Below, one piece after another: positions 11,077 to 22,559 of a DNA stretch of 64,000 nucleotides. The stretch spans positions 115,999,904 through 116,063,903 of the forward strand of contig OX578277.1 in assembly GCA_951217055.1 (NCBI GenBank), written 5' to 3'. This DNA is from Gerris lacustris (Eukaryota > Arthropoda > Insecta > Hemiptera > Gerridae). Position 1 is the first letter of the stretch. Each line of letters starts with the position of its first letter. Below the pieces are notes generated by a model. The model saw only the letters and a program-made list of their open reading frames with translations, had not been told where the DNA came from and did not search any database. The translations under genes and the position numbers were made by a program.

Positions 11077-11705
11077 ACGATTCGGAACTGGGAGCCAACC
11101 CCCATCGAGGAGATCACATTTAAGGTCTTCTCACAGAAGGATGCTCCCTGGCCGACGAAGATCGGCATCAACATCAGAGAGGAGGAGAAGCCTGATCCCG
11201 AAGAAATCAGGCTAGAAATGCATCTTCGAAACAGGATTCCGGGGGCCCTAGACTGGAAGCTGGACCACATTGCTGGTGAGCCGGGAAACTGGCACGTCCT
11301 CATGTGGATCCCTAGAGCTTCGGTTAGGGCCCTCGATGAGGTTAAGTGGCGCGTCTTCCTGGGCCTGATCTCCATGGTGGTTCATCGGGTCCGAGGAGGA
11401 CCAGCCCCACCCCCCCCCCACCAGCAGACAGGAGGACTGAGGTTAGAAGGAGAGTTGAGGAGGGCGAAAGGAGGACTGAGGACAGAAGCCGGAGGGAACT
11501 CCCGGCCACCAGGAGGGCAGAGAGCCACCGGAGACCCAGGGACGACTTTAAGCCGGATCGCCGGTCCCGCGTGGCACTGCCCCTCCCCTCTAGGAGGACG
11601 GAGAGGAGTCACCAGAGATCCGACGAGGACAGGGAGAAAAGGAGGCAGAGTGCTAGCGGCAGACCACCTCACCGTGAGGGTGGTAGCCGCAGGCAGAGCC
11701 AATAG
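11077..11705 (+). pseudogene. LINE ORF1, C-terminal part, frameshifted
   Basis: From 11077 the frame of 11218 reads a conserved domain (RNWEPTPIEEITFKV, MHLRNRIPGALDWK, GNWHVLMWIPRASVRAL) resembling the DUF4780-type domain of insect LINE ORF1 proteins. At a C10 run (11410-11419) the plausible coding sense moves to the frame of 11346. There it becomes Arg/Glu/Ser-rich (RRRVEEGERRTEDRSRREL) and ends in TAG at 11703-11705, three bases before the ORF2 ATG. The slip at the homopolymer is an inactivating indel or a sequencing error. The N-terminus is lost by 5' truncation. Confidence 0.65.
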
Positions 11706-11708
11706 AGG

Positions 11709-14700
11709 ATGATTGAGGTAAAACACATTAATTTACAGCACAGTCAAGACGCTGTAGGAGAACTACAGAGAGCCTTGACTGGAATAGGGTCATTAATAGT
11801 GTTAATTCAGGAACCTTATGTTTATAGAGGTGAGGTGAGAGGGATGAGGAGGTCTGGTCAGAGGCTCGTGGTAGGAGGAAACGAAGGACCAGACGAGGCG
11901 AACCCCAGGACTTGTATAGTGGCATCGGAGGACCTGAAGGTAACACCCATACCCCAATTAGGGACCCGAGACGCCACAGCAATTATCCTGGAGTATAAGG
12001 TTAAAGGTTTAGTTAATAAGGTGATCATGGCAAGTCTATACTTGCCATACGACAGGCAAGACCTTCCCCCAACAAGGGAACTGACCAATATTGTCAGATT
12101 CTCAGAGGAGAAGGCCATTCCAGTAATAATTGGTTGCGACGCTAACGCGCATCACCATGCCTGGGGCAGCACTGACTGCAACAGCAGAGGTGATGCGCTG
12201 TTGGAATTCTTAGCATCCACAGATTTAGAGGTAATGAATAGGGGAACGGAACCAACTTTTATAAACAGAATCCGTTCACAGGTAATAGATGTCACAATGG
12301 CATCTAGGAGGATATCTGGAAAAATTGAGGGCTGGCACGTAACATCAGATATTCTGCTGTCTGATCATCGCATGGTCAGCTTCTGTATCCAGATAGATGA
12401 AGTAGAGGTAACACCGCAGAGGCACCCAAGGAGGACGGACTGGGAAACCTTTGACAGGGAACTCGGAAACCTCCAAGGAGTGACCAAAGAGGCATTAACT
12501 GACCCCGAAGCTCTGGAAAGGAAGGCAGCGGAACTGAGCTTGTATATAAGGGAAGCCTACCAAGAAGCTTGTCCCCCCAAAACTAGTGTCCAAAAGGTAG
12601 CCACTTGGTGGAACAAAGGACTAGATAAGCTCCGTAGTAAAGCGAGAAAAGCCTTTAACAAGGCCTTCAAGAATAAAGAGAACCAGGAGAGGAGCTATGG
12701 GACAGCTTCAGGGGGGCTAGGAGGGAATTCAAAAAAGAAATAAGGAATCGCAAGAGAGCTGGCTGGAGAGACTTCTGTAAGGGAATTGAGTCCCTACCAG
12801 AGGCAACCAGACTGGCAAGAATCTTAAGTGGTGAGGGTAATGGTAGAACTTTAGGCTCCATTAAAAGGCTAGACGGTACCTGGACTCTCAGTGTAGAAGA
12901 AACACTAGAGTACCTCCTACTCACCCACTTCCCAGGAGAAGGAAACGAGGTCGGTGACTCACTAGGAGAGGCTCCAGGCGTAGAGACGAACTGGGACCTG
13001 GCGACCCGCCTAGTAACCAGAGAGTCCATAAAATGGGCCGTCGACAAATTTCACCCATTTAAGGCACCTGGACAAGACGAAATATTCCCAGCACTAATAC
13101 AAAGGGGTATGGATCGTCTATTATCCAGTATAGAGGCAACTTTCAGGGGCAGTATAGCTATGGGCGTGGTACCGGAAGTGTGGAAAGCAGCTAGGGTAGT
13201 TTTTATCCCTAAACCAGGCAAGAAGGACTATACACAGGCTAAATCCTTCCGACCCATAAGCCTTACATCCTTCATGCTAAAGACCCTTGAAAGGATAGTA
13301 GATAAATACATAATAGAGGAAATTCTACCCAGAAAGCCGCTGCATGCCAATCAGCATGCATACTCAAAGGGGAAATCGACTGAAACAGCTCTCCACGCGG
13401 CCACTTCTAGGATAGAAAAGGCAATGCACAAAGGAGACTACACTTTAGCCCTCTTCTTTGATGTAGAAGGAGCCTTCGATAAGGCAAAATCTAGTAATAT
13501 AAAGGAGGAACTGACGCAGAGGAATACTCCCCAGGTTATCATCAATTGGATAATATCCTCCCTAAAAGGGAGGAAAGTTAGTTCATCAATGACCGGCACT
13601 AAAGCATCTAGAGTGGTGTCAGGAGGGTGCCCCCAGGGCAGCTGCCTCTCGCCACATCTGTGGTGCCTGGTGATGGATGGACTTATGAGGAAAATGACCG
13701 AGGAGGATATCTATTTGCAGGCATATGCAGATGATGGACTAGTCCTGATTAGAGGCAAGTTCCTAAGTACCTGCTGTGAAAGGATGCAACGAGCTTGTAG
13801 GATAATTGAAGGATGGTGTAGAGAGGTAGGACTCTCAGTCAATCCATCAAAGACTGAGATGATAATCTTCACTAGGAAAAGGAAACTTGTGGATTTCAAA
13901 GCTCCCAAATTGCTGGGGCATGAGCTTACTTTGGCCAACGAGGTAAAATACCTAGGTATTACCTTAGACCAAAAACTAACTTGGAAATCACACTTGGACA
14001 AGGTAGTAGAAAAGGCTACGATAACCTTCTGGCAACTTAGACGAGCAGTAGGGAAGACATGGGGACTGTCCCCGAAAATCCTCAAGTGGCTGTACACCGC
14101 AGTTATTAGACCTAGGATTCATTACGGATCCCTAGTGTGGTGGCCTAGGACTGAGGTTGCCAGCTCGACTAAGGGGCTTAGCAAGGTCCAGAGGTTAGCC
14201 TGCCGTAGTATAACAGGGGCCATGAGGACTACACCTACGGCAGCCTTGGAAGCCTTAGTAGGAGTCCCCCCTCTCCAGCTATGGATCAGAGGAGAAGCCA
14301 TCGCCTCGTATGTCAGACTAAGAGACAACGGACAATGGCTAGGTGAAAGGTCCGTTATAGGACACTTGGACATAGGAAGGTTCGCTGAACTTAAGGTCCC
14401 ACTTACGGGGATCAGAACTAAAGGAGTGGACCATCAGCTTAAGCTGAAAAGGAAATATGAGGTAGAAATCCCACTCAGAGCCGATTGGGAATCAGGAGAG
14501 ATTAAATTTGATACAGAGACTCTGGTGGCATACACGGACGGCTCAAAGAATGAGAATGGTATGTCAGGTGCGGGACTTTACTTAGAAAGGTCCGGCACCC
14601 AAGAGAGTTTCCCACTAGGAATATTTACCACAGTCTTCCAGGCCGAAGTCTACGCCATCCTAGAGGTGGCAAGAAGGCAAGAGGTGGTAGAGGCGAGAAC

Positions 14701-15385
14701 TAAAAAAGTAGTAGTATGCTCGGATAGTCAAGCAGCACTTAAGGCACTCTGCGCTCCCAGTGCAGACTCAGCACTGGTCAAAGAATGCCAAGAGGCCTTA
14801 GAGACGCTTGCAGAGTTAAAGAAGGTTACTCTGCTTTGGGTTCCTGGACACACAGGAGTACCGGGAAATGAAAAAGCAGATGAAATAGCAAAAAGGGGTG
14901 CCTCCATGTCATTCTGCGGACCAGAGCCCGCTATTGACTGGTCCAGAGGTCAAACCAAATCGGCCATCAAAATGTGGATCTGGGAGGAAGCAGGGAAGGT
15001 GTGGACAAGAACTGAAGGATGCAGGCAAACTAAGATGATGCTGCCTAAGCTAGATAAAGGGAAAACCAGATGGCTCATGGGACTGAGTAGACCCAACCTA
15101 AGAAAAATGGTGGGGGTCTTAACAGGTCATTGTCAACTAAATAGACATCTGGCACTATTAAAGATTGAAGAGGACCCCACATGCCCAGTATGTGGTGAAG
15201 GAGAGGAAACAGCCTACCACCTGGTGGGAGCTTGCGAAGGACATGGGAGACTACGCTTTCACACCTTAGGATCAGGGATTATCAGAGAGGAGGAACTTGT
15301 CACACTTAAGTGGCAGGATATCCTCTCCTTTATTACCCAAACTAGGAGACTTGAGGGTAAGACTGAGGTGGTTCGATGGGCGTGA
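11709..15385 (+). pseudogene. LINE ORF2: endonuclease-RT-RNase H, one frameshift
   Basis: ATG 11709 opens an endonuclease domain: E35 in LIQEPY, DAN at 144-146, and SDH at 218-220 near the domain end. That frame stops at 12743. The correct sense resumes in another frame that is open from 12677 through 15385 (ELWDSFRGARREFKKEIRNR, then APGQDEIFP). A single indel therefore lies about 12670-12710. In the second frame, counted from the ATG at 13109, RT motifs are FDVEGAFD (117-124) and YADD (206-209). RNase H acids are D477, E513, D539 and D591, and a zinc knuckle is C692, C695, H704, C709. Function: nicks target DNA and reverse-transcribes the element RNA. Apart from the shift it looks young. 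Confidence 0.88.
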
Positions 15386-15480
15386 AAAACCAGGGGTTGG
15401 CAAAAAGGACCCGAGTGCGGTCTAGTTGCCAGGCTTGGCCTCCCCGCCCCCTTACTACTACTACTACTATTATAAAGCTG

Positions 15481-15876
15481 TCACAAACCTTTTAGACCTC
15501 AAGCACCACTAAATTCATTAATTTAAAACCCGGCTACCACTAATATCATTCATTTAAAACCCGGCTACCACTAATATCATTCTTTAAAAACATTAATACA
15601 CTTAAAAAAAAATGTTCATAAAAATGTAACATAATAATTAATATAAAAATACCATTTATAAAAACTGGTCTTATTTTCAATTTTTTTTCTCACCTAAATT
15701 GTTTCTCTGTGCAAAATTTGGGGAAGTGACCCTCGCAAATCGTTTAAATCCGTAAATTCTCAAAAAAAGACAACTTAGATACTTGCTTACTTTATAGATG
15801 ATGGGTTTTAATTTCCAAACCATCATTTTAAAAAGTAATTACTATATTTCAATAATAAGTTGTTTTTTATAGGGTC
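15481..15876. other. Intergenic DNA with a 33-bp direct duplication
   Basis: The words AAACCCGGCTACCACTAAT and ATCATTC are repeated in tandem near 15525-15590. The remainder is AT-rich with no gene. Confidence 0.5.
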
Positions 15877-16985
15877 CGTAGGCAAAACCAAGGACCCTTA
15901 TATTTTCCTGCGTGTGTCTGTTTGGTCACCTGCTATCACATTCTTCGACCAAAAGTAAAGATACCACTTTTTGGAAATTTCGAAAAAAATATGATTTTAT
16001 TTTTTATTGACAAAATACGTTTTTAGGGTCCGTAGGCAAAACCAAGGACCCTTATATTTTCCTGCGTGTGTCTGTCCGTCCGTCCTCTCGCGTGCTCTCA
16101 CGGCTACACCTTTCGTCCGATCACTTTGAAATTTGGCATGTATGAGTCTTGTACCTGCCCACATTTTTTAAAAATATAGCGACTTAAAAAAAATTAAAAA
16201 AAATAGGGTAATAAAACTTAAGGGTTAATTCCCCCCCCTCCCCCCGACAACGTGAGGGGTATCATATGAATGGGTACGTCGAGCTGATTAAAAAAAATTA
16301 AAATATATAATTCTTTGGATATAAATTTGATAGGGCTAGCGTTGGCAAGTTTGAAGTGGGTATGAAACGTGTCCCCCCCCCCCTCTATCTCACTTATGTG
16401 AAGTGCAAAAATGTGAAAAAATTCCTGAACATTCTTCGACCAAAAGTAAAGATACCGCTTTTTGGAAATTTCGAAAAAAATATTATTTTATTTTTTATTG
16501 ACGAAATACGTTTCTTTAAAATTATGGTCTTTTCGATGTAATTACCTATATGGTTGTAGTCCGGTTCAGTGGCAAAAAAAATACTTTACCAGAGTGTGTT
16601 TTGAGAATATCAGACCCTTAGAATGGTTTAAAGTAAGCTTTTTAGAATTTTAAAAAAACACTGTTTACACACTTTATAGTTAAACACTATACAGTGTGGC
16701 CTACGGACACTCGCTGTGTGCTGACTAGCACACACTTGACCTGTTTATTTTATAATTATGGTCTTTTTGATGTATTTATATGGTTGTAGTCCGGTTCAGT
16801 GGCAAAAAAATACTTTATCGGAAGTTTGTTTATGTGTTTTGAGAATATCAGACCCATAGGATAGTTCAAAGTAAGATTTTTAGCATTTTAAAAAACACCG
16901 TCAATAGGGTACTACTTAAACTATACAGTGTGGCTACGGACCCTCGCTGTGTGCTGACTAGCTCACACTTGACCTGTTTATTTTT
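15877..16985 (+). repeat. Dispersed repeat C, copy 1
   Basis: Begins GGGTCCGTAGGCAAAACC and ends with GTGTGCTGACTAGCACACAC-TTGACCTGTTTAT. Reverse-strand copies lie at 20107-22290 and 34670-35385. It contains CCTGCGTGTGTCTGTCCGTC, AAATTTGGCATGTATGAG, a C-run with CTCTATCTCACTTATG, and CCGGTTCAGTGGCAAAAAAA (twice, about 16560 and 16790). The start and the far end both contain GGGTCCGTAGGC in opposite orientation, so short terminal inverted repeats are possible. Short frames at 16356-16653 are not genes. Confidence 0.7.
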
Positions 16986-17154
16986 CGGATTCACTCCCGG
17001 TCTCCAGAACGTGCCATAAGGAAGTTCGTTCCAATAATAGGTAAATAAATCATAGATGGGAAAATAATGTATGGGTTATTGAAATTTTGTATGTATAAAG
17101 ATCAAAAATTAAAAAAGGAAGAGGTGTGTATCTAATAGATACTGCAATCCTCCA

Positions 17155-17610
17155 ATAGTTGAAGCGAGCGTAAGCGAGCTTCTTACATTCAACGAAATAT
17201 GCAATCTGTCTGTCTGTGTGTAACGTTTACGTGTCCGACGATAACTTGAGTAAAAGTCGACCGAAATAGTTGAAATTTGGTATACATGTTCCTCTTACTC
17301 AGGCTAAGTTTTTAATAAAACTTCATATACATCATCTAATGCACAAATGAAACAAGCATGCAATATTTCAATTTGATACATGCAGTAGTTTTTTTGTAGC
17401 AAAGTGATACATTTTATAATTGAAAAGGAGATGTGTGGTTAGAGGAATAGTAAGAATGCGGGGTGGTTCCCTTACTACGAGCCGCTGCACTACTACTATA
17501 CCCATTATCTATCAACTCATCATGATTCATGATTATCTATTTTTTCATAATTCAATACATATTTATTGCTATAAGCTCGCTTCAATAATAGAGCCACGCG
17601 ATGCCTAGTT
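17155..17610 (+). repeat. Dispersed repeat E, copy 1
   Basis: Starts TTGAAGCGAGCGTAAGCGAG and ends GCTCGCTTCAA-TAATAGAGCCACGCGATGCC. The same pair brackets copies at 18283-19017, 42786-43484 and (reverse) 52995-53600. The internal word GTGTCCGACGATAACTTGAG and ACAATTGAAACA-type tracts recur. The inverted GAAGCGAGC ends suggest a small DNA transposon. Confidence 0.6.
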
Positions 17611-18013
17611 AGTAGTATCTAAAAGATACACAACCTCTTCCTATTTTAATTTATGAACTTTATACATACAGAATTTTAATAACTCATTTCCAGGAGATTT
17701 TACATCTTCGACCTTGATAACAAGGAGCCGATTCTTTTACATTAAAACCTCTCATATCAAGTCATTACATATTATAATTATAAAATGATCAAATTAGTTT
17801 GTTTTTCTTTCATTTTCTTTCTCCTAGCAGCACCTGCTGTCCCCATATTTTGAGCCACTTGATCATGCTCCCTCTACCATTTCTAATCTCTTTGCCTTAT
17901 AATAATTATTATTCAATTTGACTCAAGCTTCTTTTAATAAGGATAAAGGATTTCTTTAATTTCTTGAATCAATATGTGTTTTAATGAACAAATGGTTTTA
18001 GTAGTTGGGGAAG
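17611..18013 (+). other. Upstream region of glycine-zipper gene 2
   Basis: AT-rich DNA with no recognised repeat. A pyrimidine-poor but usable acceptor GGTTTTAG sits at about 17993-18000, immediately before the leader TAGTTGGGGAAG and the ATG at 18014. By analogy with gene 1 a 5' exon may lie further upstream. No convincing TATA box was found. Confidence 0.3.
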
Positions 18014-19267
18014 ATGTCGGACCAAGATAATGATTTGGATGCTGCAGATCGAGTTCATGGAGCTATTTCAGGTTTCGCTGTTGGAGCCTGGACCGGGTTC
18101 TGGGGAACAGGCTGCAATCCGCTGGGCGCACTTGCTATAGGTAAGTATATCCGCCCAATTAAACATGAATTTAGCAATATATTTAAAAAAAAATGAAAGT
18201 TAAGGCCCTCCTCTCATAATGAGATGGGACTGCCTAACAATCTCTAAGATATTCAGGGATATATTCGATTTAGTAGGACGAGTAGTTTGAAGCGAGTGTA
18301 AGCGAGCATCTTACATTCAACAAAAATATGCATCTTGTCTGGCTGTCTGTCAGTCAGTAACGTTTACATGTCCGGCGATAACTTGAATAAAAGTTGACTG
18401 ATTTAGTTGAATTTGGTAAACTGTTCCTTCTATTAATCCTCAGGCTAAGTTCGTTGGACAGCGTTAATCCGTCCTAGAGTTCGCGTGCAACGCTCGCGTA
18501 AACGTGATCTTCATTAAAATTGGAATTTCAAGACATTCTATCATCACATATTCGATGAGACAAACATTTTTTTCAAATAATTGTAATCAACAGTGATATC
18601 GCTCTGAAGTGATGAAGGTGGTTAAAACTATTAAAGCGGACCTACACGTTGAAAATAGAGGAAACAACGTTTTACAACAACAACAACGTTTATCTTACCT
18701 TCTAAGGTAACGATATGAATAAAACTTCATCTACCTCGTCTAAAGTACAATTAAAACAGGCATGTAAAATTTCAATTTGAAAGAAGCTGAAGTTTTTGCG
18801 TAGAGATGTGTTAAATTTTATTATAGTAGAATAGTAGATGTGTGGTTAGTGGAATAGTAAGAAAGCACGGTGGCTTCTTCACTTCTAGACTCTACTACAA
18901 TCATACTTTTAAATTATCAACTCATACTCATCAAAATTATATATTTTCTAAATATTCAATATATGCATATTTATTACTATACGCACACTTCAATGATATA
19001 GCCCACGCTGCCTATATAGTTTTTAAGATAAGTTGGTTCACAAAGATAAATTGAGCGAAAGACAGACAGACAGACACGGAACCAAAGATGTTCCCTGATG
19101 TCCGAAACAGATTTCTGTCTTGGAATTTTTGAAATCGGTGACAAAAACGATCACATCTTCCATTACCTTCGTTAGCTCAGAAGCATAATTAAAATTACCA
19201 CTCTTAATTTATAAGGCCCCATCCTATTGAACGACGATTCTTTTAAAGGAGGCATTATAATAGATTC

Positions 19268-19325
<58 letters not shown>

Positions 19326-19859
19326 AAGTTTGATGTCGTGGGACACCCGACTAAAAAAATATGTTAAAATTTTTTCCTTCCTAAAATTCCAATTTTCTAT
19401 TACGAAGCTTACGTTTCCACTAGTGTTGTGTGCGAACGCTTGGTCGGATAACGTTGTCTAACGAACTCTTCCTGTAAAATAAACATGTGTACCAAATTTC
19501 AACTAATTCGGTCAAATTTTACTCAAGGTGTCGTCATCGTTCAATTTCGTGACGGTCAGTTTTGTGATAGTGGTTTTTGTCGGATTCATTCTCGGGCTCC
19601 GGACGCTGTAACGTGCTATAAGGAACTTGGTTCCAATAAAATCTGGATTCTCTTGGCCATCTCTACTGAGTTGGAAAACCTTGCACAGCGAGGTATGACT
19701 GGGTTAGGATTTTGTTAACACTGGCTGGTTGTTTGTTTAGGTAGCGTAGGTGCTGTAGGGGGTGCGATCGGAGGAGAAAGCAAGATATGGAGCGCTCTGG
19801 AAGACGATACAAGCAACGGTCCAGACCTGTACATACCTGGACCATACTTCAACGATTAA
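18014..19859 (+). CDS. Small glycine-zipper protein, paralogue 2 (two exons)
   Basis: Exons 18014-18140 and 19741-19859 join (donor CTATAG|GTAAGT, acceptor GTTTGTTTAG) to 81 residues plus TAA. The N-terminus is acidic (MSDQDNDLDAADRVHG). The core GFAVGAWTGFWGTGCNP is followed by LGALAIG, then SVGAVGGAIGG after the splice. The tail is acidic and ends PGPYFND. Intron phase (1) and position match paralogue 1 exactly, and about half of the core residues are identical, including VGAWTGFW, the lone Cys (residue 34) and GALxxG. A polyadenylation signal AATAAA at 19924-19929 lies 65 bp past the stop. A single uncharged stretch of about 40 residues suggests membrane association. The family is not recognised; no catalytic motif is present. 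Confidence 0.75.
18283..19190 (+). repeat. Dispersed repeats E (copy 2) and F fragment in intron of gene 2
   Basis: 18283-19017 is a copy of repeat E (AAGCGAGTGTAAGCGAGC start, TTCAATGATATAGCC near the end). It is followed at 19055-19190 by a reverse fragment of repeat F (GACAGACAGACACGGAACC, ATTTCTGTCTTGGAATTTTTG). Both are intronic insertions; the frame at 18842 is part of them. Confidence 0.55.
19272..19320 (+). repeat. Poly(T) tract, about 49 bp
   Basis: An uninterrupted T homopolymer lies in the intron of gene 2. It could be the tail of a retroposed copy on the reverse strand. A flanking GTGGGACACCC word also occurs beside the poly(A) at 52828-52856. Confidence 0.8.
19380..19560 (-). 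repeat. Fragment of repeat E (reverse)
   Basis: GATAACGTTGTCTAACGAACTC and AAACATGTGTACCAAATTTC match the reverse copy at 53460-53600. It is an intronic fragment without coding capacity. Confidence 0.5.
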
Positions 19860-20177
19860 CTACTTAAATCTCCAACTATCCACTGTAGTTGAACCACAGT
19901 CAAATCATTTTGTCAAGTCTTATAATAAATTTCATATAACCAACTTCAAGTATTTTCATTTATTAACTATTTAAGAATTTTTTAGGTAACAAAAAATATA
20001 CTGATTATTGATTATACAACTTTAAATCAGCTCTTAAAAGTTTCAAAAATAATACATCTTTTTAACAAATTTTTAAAAGTCGGAGCAGAGTGCCATTAAG
20101 AATAAACAGGTCAAGTGTGTGCTAGTCAGCACACAGTGAGGGTCCGTAGGTAACCCTGCATATATTTTTAAGTAGTA

Positions 20178-21218
20178 GGGGAGAGTCGGACAAAACCGGG
20201 TACCTAATCTGTAATCTGTAATAAAATCATTGATATTAGTAACAGATCAACAAAACAAAATTTATCAGTTGCCTTATTCATTCATTTATACCATATTATT
20301 CTTTTGTTGCTTTAATATTAACTCAATATTTTATATGTTTTTTTTTAATCACCAGGTACAAAAACCCGGTTTTACCCCACGGGTGGGGTAAAACCGGGTC
20401 CTCATTAATATCAATGCAAAACAACTCTAAATTTAAAAATCTTTATTACAAACAGTTTAATAAGACTTAAAATTGACATATTAAGTCGACTTATAAGTAT
20501 TGTTAAAACAAATGCTTAAAACAGTTTAGTTCTTAACTCAGTTTAGGACAAATTCTCTTCTGAATTTAGTTCACTCATATCATATAAGCCCAAATAAGAC
20601 AGGAAATACATTTAATCCGCCCTTCTTTTCATCGAGATAGAGTGCATACATAACTTGATGCATTGCAAAGTATGCAAGCTTCCTCACAGCTGTCTTCATC
20701 TGAATTAATTTTACATAATTTCCTAAAGTGGAGGGCAAAACCGGGTACCCTGTTTTGCCCCACACCTTGGTACCCGGTTTAACCCAACAGTTACTTGTTG
20801 AGTTCAGTATGGCGTAGATAGGTGAAGCGTCGCTCTAGGCAGTGGCGTATCCAGGGGGGGGGCACAGGGGGCACGTGCCCCCCCCCCCCCCCCCCCAGAC
20901 GGGCCCAACCCGAAAGAGTAAACAAAAATAAAAAAAATACACCGTATTTTTTTTTTTAATAAATATTTTTACATTCACCTCATATTCAATTTCACCTCAG
21001 AAATGCATAAAAGCGCTGTTTTGAGAGGTCATATTTTCAAAATTTTCCGGGGGAGGGCCCCCGGACCCCCCGCCATAGATCCCTCCCTCCCAATAATTAA
21101 CTGCAGACGACGCCCATGACTAACAGTAAGATAATGTACTGCAGTCAGCATCAGCATAACATTTTCTAACGAATAAGTTCTAAAACAGTTATTGTTACTT
21201 GGGCGCGGAGTTGTTTTT

Positions 21219-21255
<37 letters not shown>

Positions 21256-21696
21256 GCAGCTGCTTTGTTGAATAAGTACTTCCTTGTTTCCACTACGAAT
21301 TCCCCCTCCCCCCTCCCCAATCTAAACTGACTTAGAATGTGCCCCCTCCAGACCTAGCCGCTGGATACGCCACTGGCTCTAGGTGTATGAAAAGAGAATG
21401 AAAATATCCAGTAAAATATGCTTAATTAAAGTGTGCCCTTATCTCTTTCTTGAGAAAATTTTAAAGCAATTGAAACTCAGTAGACAAATGCAACAACATT
21501 AAAAACCTTTTCACTAAAAACTTAAAAAAACGTTCTGAGTATGAAAATACGTGGCGCCGATGCTGTTTTTCTCTCCAACTGCACGGAATGGCCACCGCTA
21601 ATAGCTTTATTGATTACCGGTAGATAGGAGCACTAATCAGGGAAATATCGAGGTACCCGGTTTTACCCGCCTACCCGGTTTTGTCCGACTCTCCCC
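20178..21696. mobile_element. Pogo-like (Tc1/mariner superfamily) non-autonomous element
   Basis: Perfect inverted ends of about 25 bp begin GGGGAGAGTCGGACAAAACC and are flanked by TA (20176-20177 and 21697-21698). AAAACCGGGT/ACCCGGTTTT words recur inside (20364-20400, 20733-20790, 21650-21690), as expected for transposase-binding subterminal repeats. On the - strand 20535-20700 encodes a decayed cysteine cluster (CILCNASS, then GRIKCISCLIWAY) like the C-terminal zinc motif of pogo/Tigger-type transposases. A hAT MITE is nested at 20840. Confidence 0.65.
20840..21375. mobile_element. hAT MITE with perfect 8-bp TSD
   Basis: Ends CAGTGGCGTATCCAG and CTGGATACGCCACTG are exact inverted repeats. 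Identical GCTCTAGG flanks lie at 20832-20839 and 21376-21383. The interior has G-runs and C-runs (about 20855-20896 and 21235-21256) and no gene. A 258-bp sibling is at 56854-57111. It is nested in the pogo-like element, which is nested in repeat C. Confidence 0.88.
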
Positions 21697-22559
21697 TACC
21701 CTATTGATGGTGTTTTTTAAAATGCTAAAAAGCTTACTTTGAACTATCCTATGGGTCTGATATTCTCAAAACACATAAACAAACTTCTGATTCTTTTTTT
21801 TTCTGATTCTGAGCATTTTTTTGCCACTGAACCGGACTACAACCATATAAATACATCGAAAAGACCATAGTTATAAATAACGTATATTTTTTTCAGATTT
21901 TTTACACTTCACATGAGCGAGATAGAAGGGGGGGGGGGGGACACGTTTCACACCCACTTTAAACTTGCCTACGCACGCCCTATCAAAGTTACAACCAAAG
22001 AATTATATATTTTTGTAATCAGCTCGACGTACCCTTTCATATGATACCCCTCACGGTGAAAAAAAAAAAAAATGTATCCCTTAAGTTTTTTTACCCTAAT
22101 TTTTTTGAAAAATATTTTTTTTAAGTCGTTATATTTTTAAAATATGTGGGTAGGTACAAGACACATACATGCCAAATTTCAAAGTGTTCGGACGAAAGGT
22201 GTATCCGTGAGAGCAGGCGACAGGACGGACGGACAGACACACGCAGGAAAATATAAGGGTCCTTGGTTTTGCCTACGGACCCTAAAAACATTTTATATCA
22301 GATTTTCCCCTTTTAAATTGAAATATTTTACCTTATAACTTTCTCATATAAGTGGTGTATACAAAGAGAAAGTAAAGTGATGTTGCGTAAATTTCAATTT
22401 AATGATTTTGTTGGATTTACAAGAAGTAAGGTCCCCTGAGTGCAAACAAGTACCTATTTTGATCTACTCACGGCAACAAAATTAAGCATTACCAAACTGT
22501 TTTTAGGCTGGAAAGTACTATTTCGCTGATTTATCATTAAAATATTAAAAACAGGCAGG

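Larger units (their letters stand above)
11077..15468 (+). mobile_element. 5'-truncated LINE (LOA/I-like, with RNase H)
   Basis: Bounded by a perfect 12-bp target-site duplication ATTATAAAGCTG at 11065-11076 and 15469-15480, with a (TAC)n tail just before the 3' copy. This is target-primed insertion. It carries the end of ORF1 and all of ORF2 (apurinic endonuclease, RT, RNase H, CCHC-like knuckle). Presence of an RNase H and a simple-repeat tail points to the I/LOA group; I infer this from domain order, not from a tree. GC content is clearly above the surrounding DNA. Confidence 0.9.
20107..22290 (-). repeat. Dispersed repeat C, copy 2, interrupted
   Basis: Reverse-strand repeat C. It begins AACAGGTCAAGTGTGTGC at 20107 and ends with AAGGGTCCTTGGTTTTGCC at about 22270. 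A TIR element (20178-21696) has inserted at a TA dinucleotide; removing it restores the word AGTA-CCCTATTGATGG seen in the uninterrupted copy at about 34735. Confidence 0.75.

Noticed and set aside
11346..11726. Separate genes in overlapping frames on both strands near 11.4-11.7 kb
   Set aside because: They overlap the frameshifted ORF1 tail of the LINE; the - strand frame is a GC-rich shadow.
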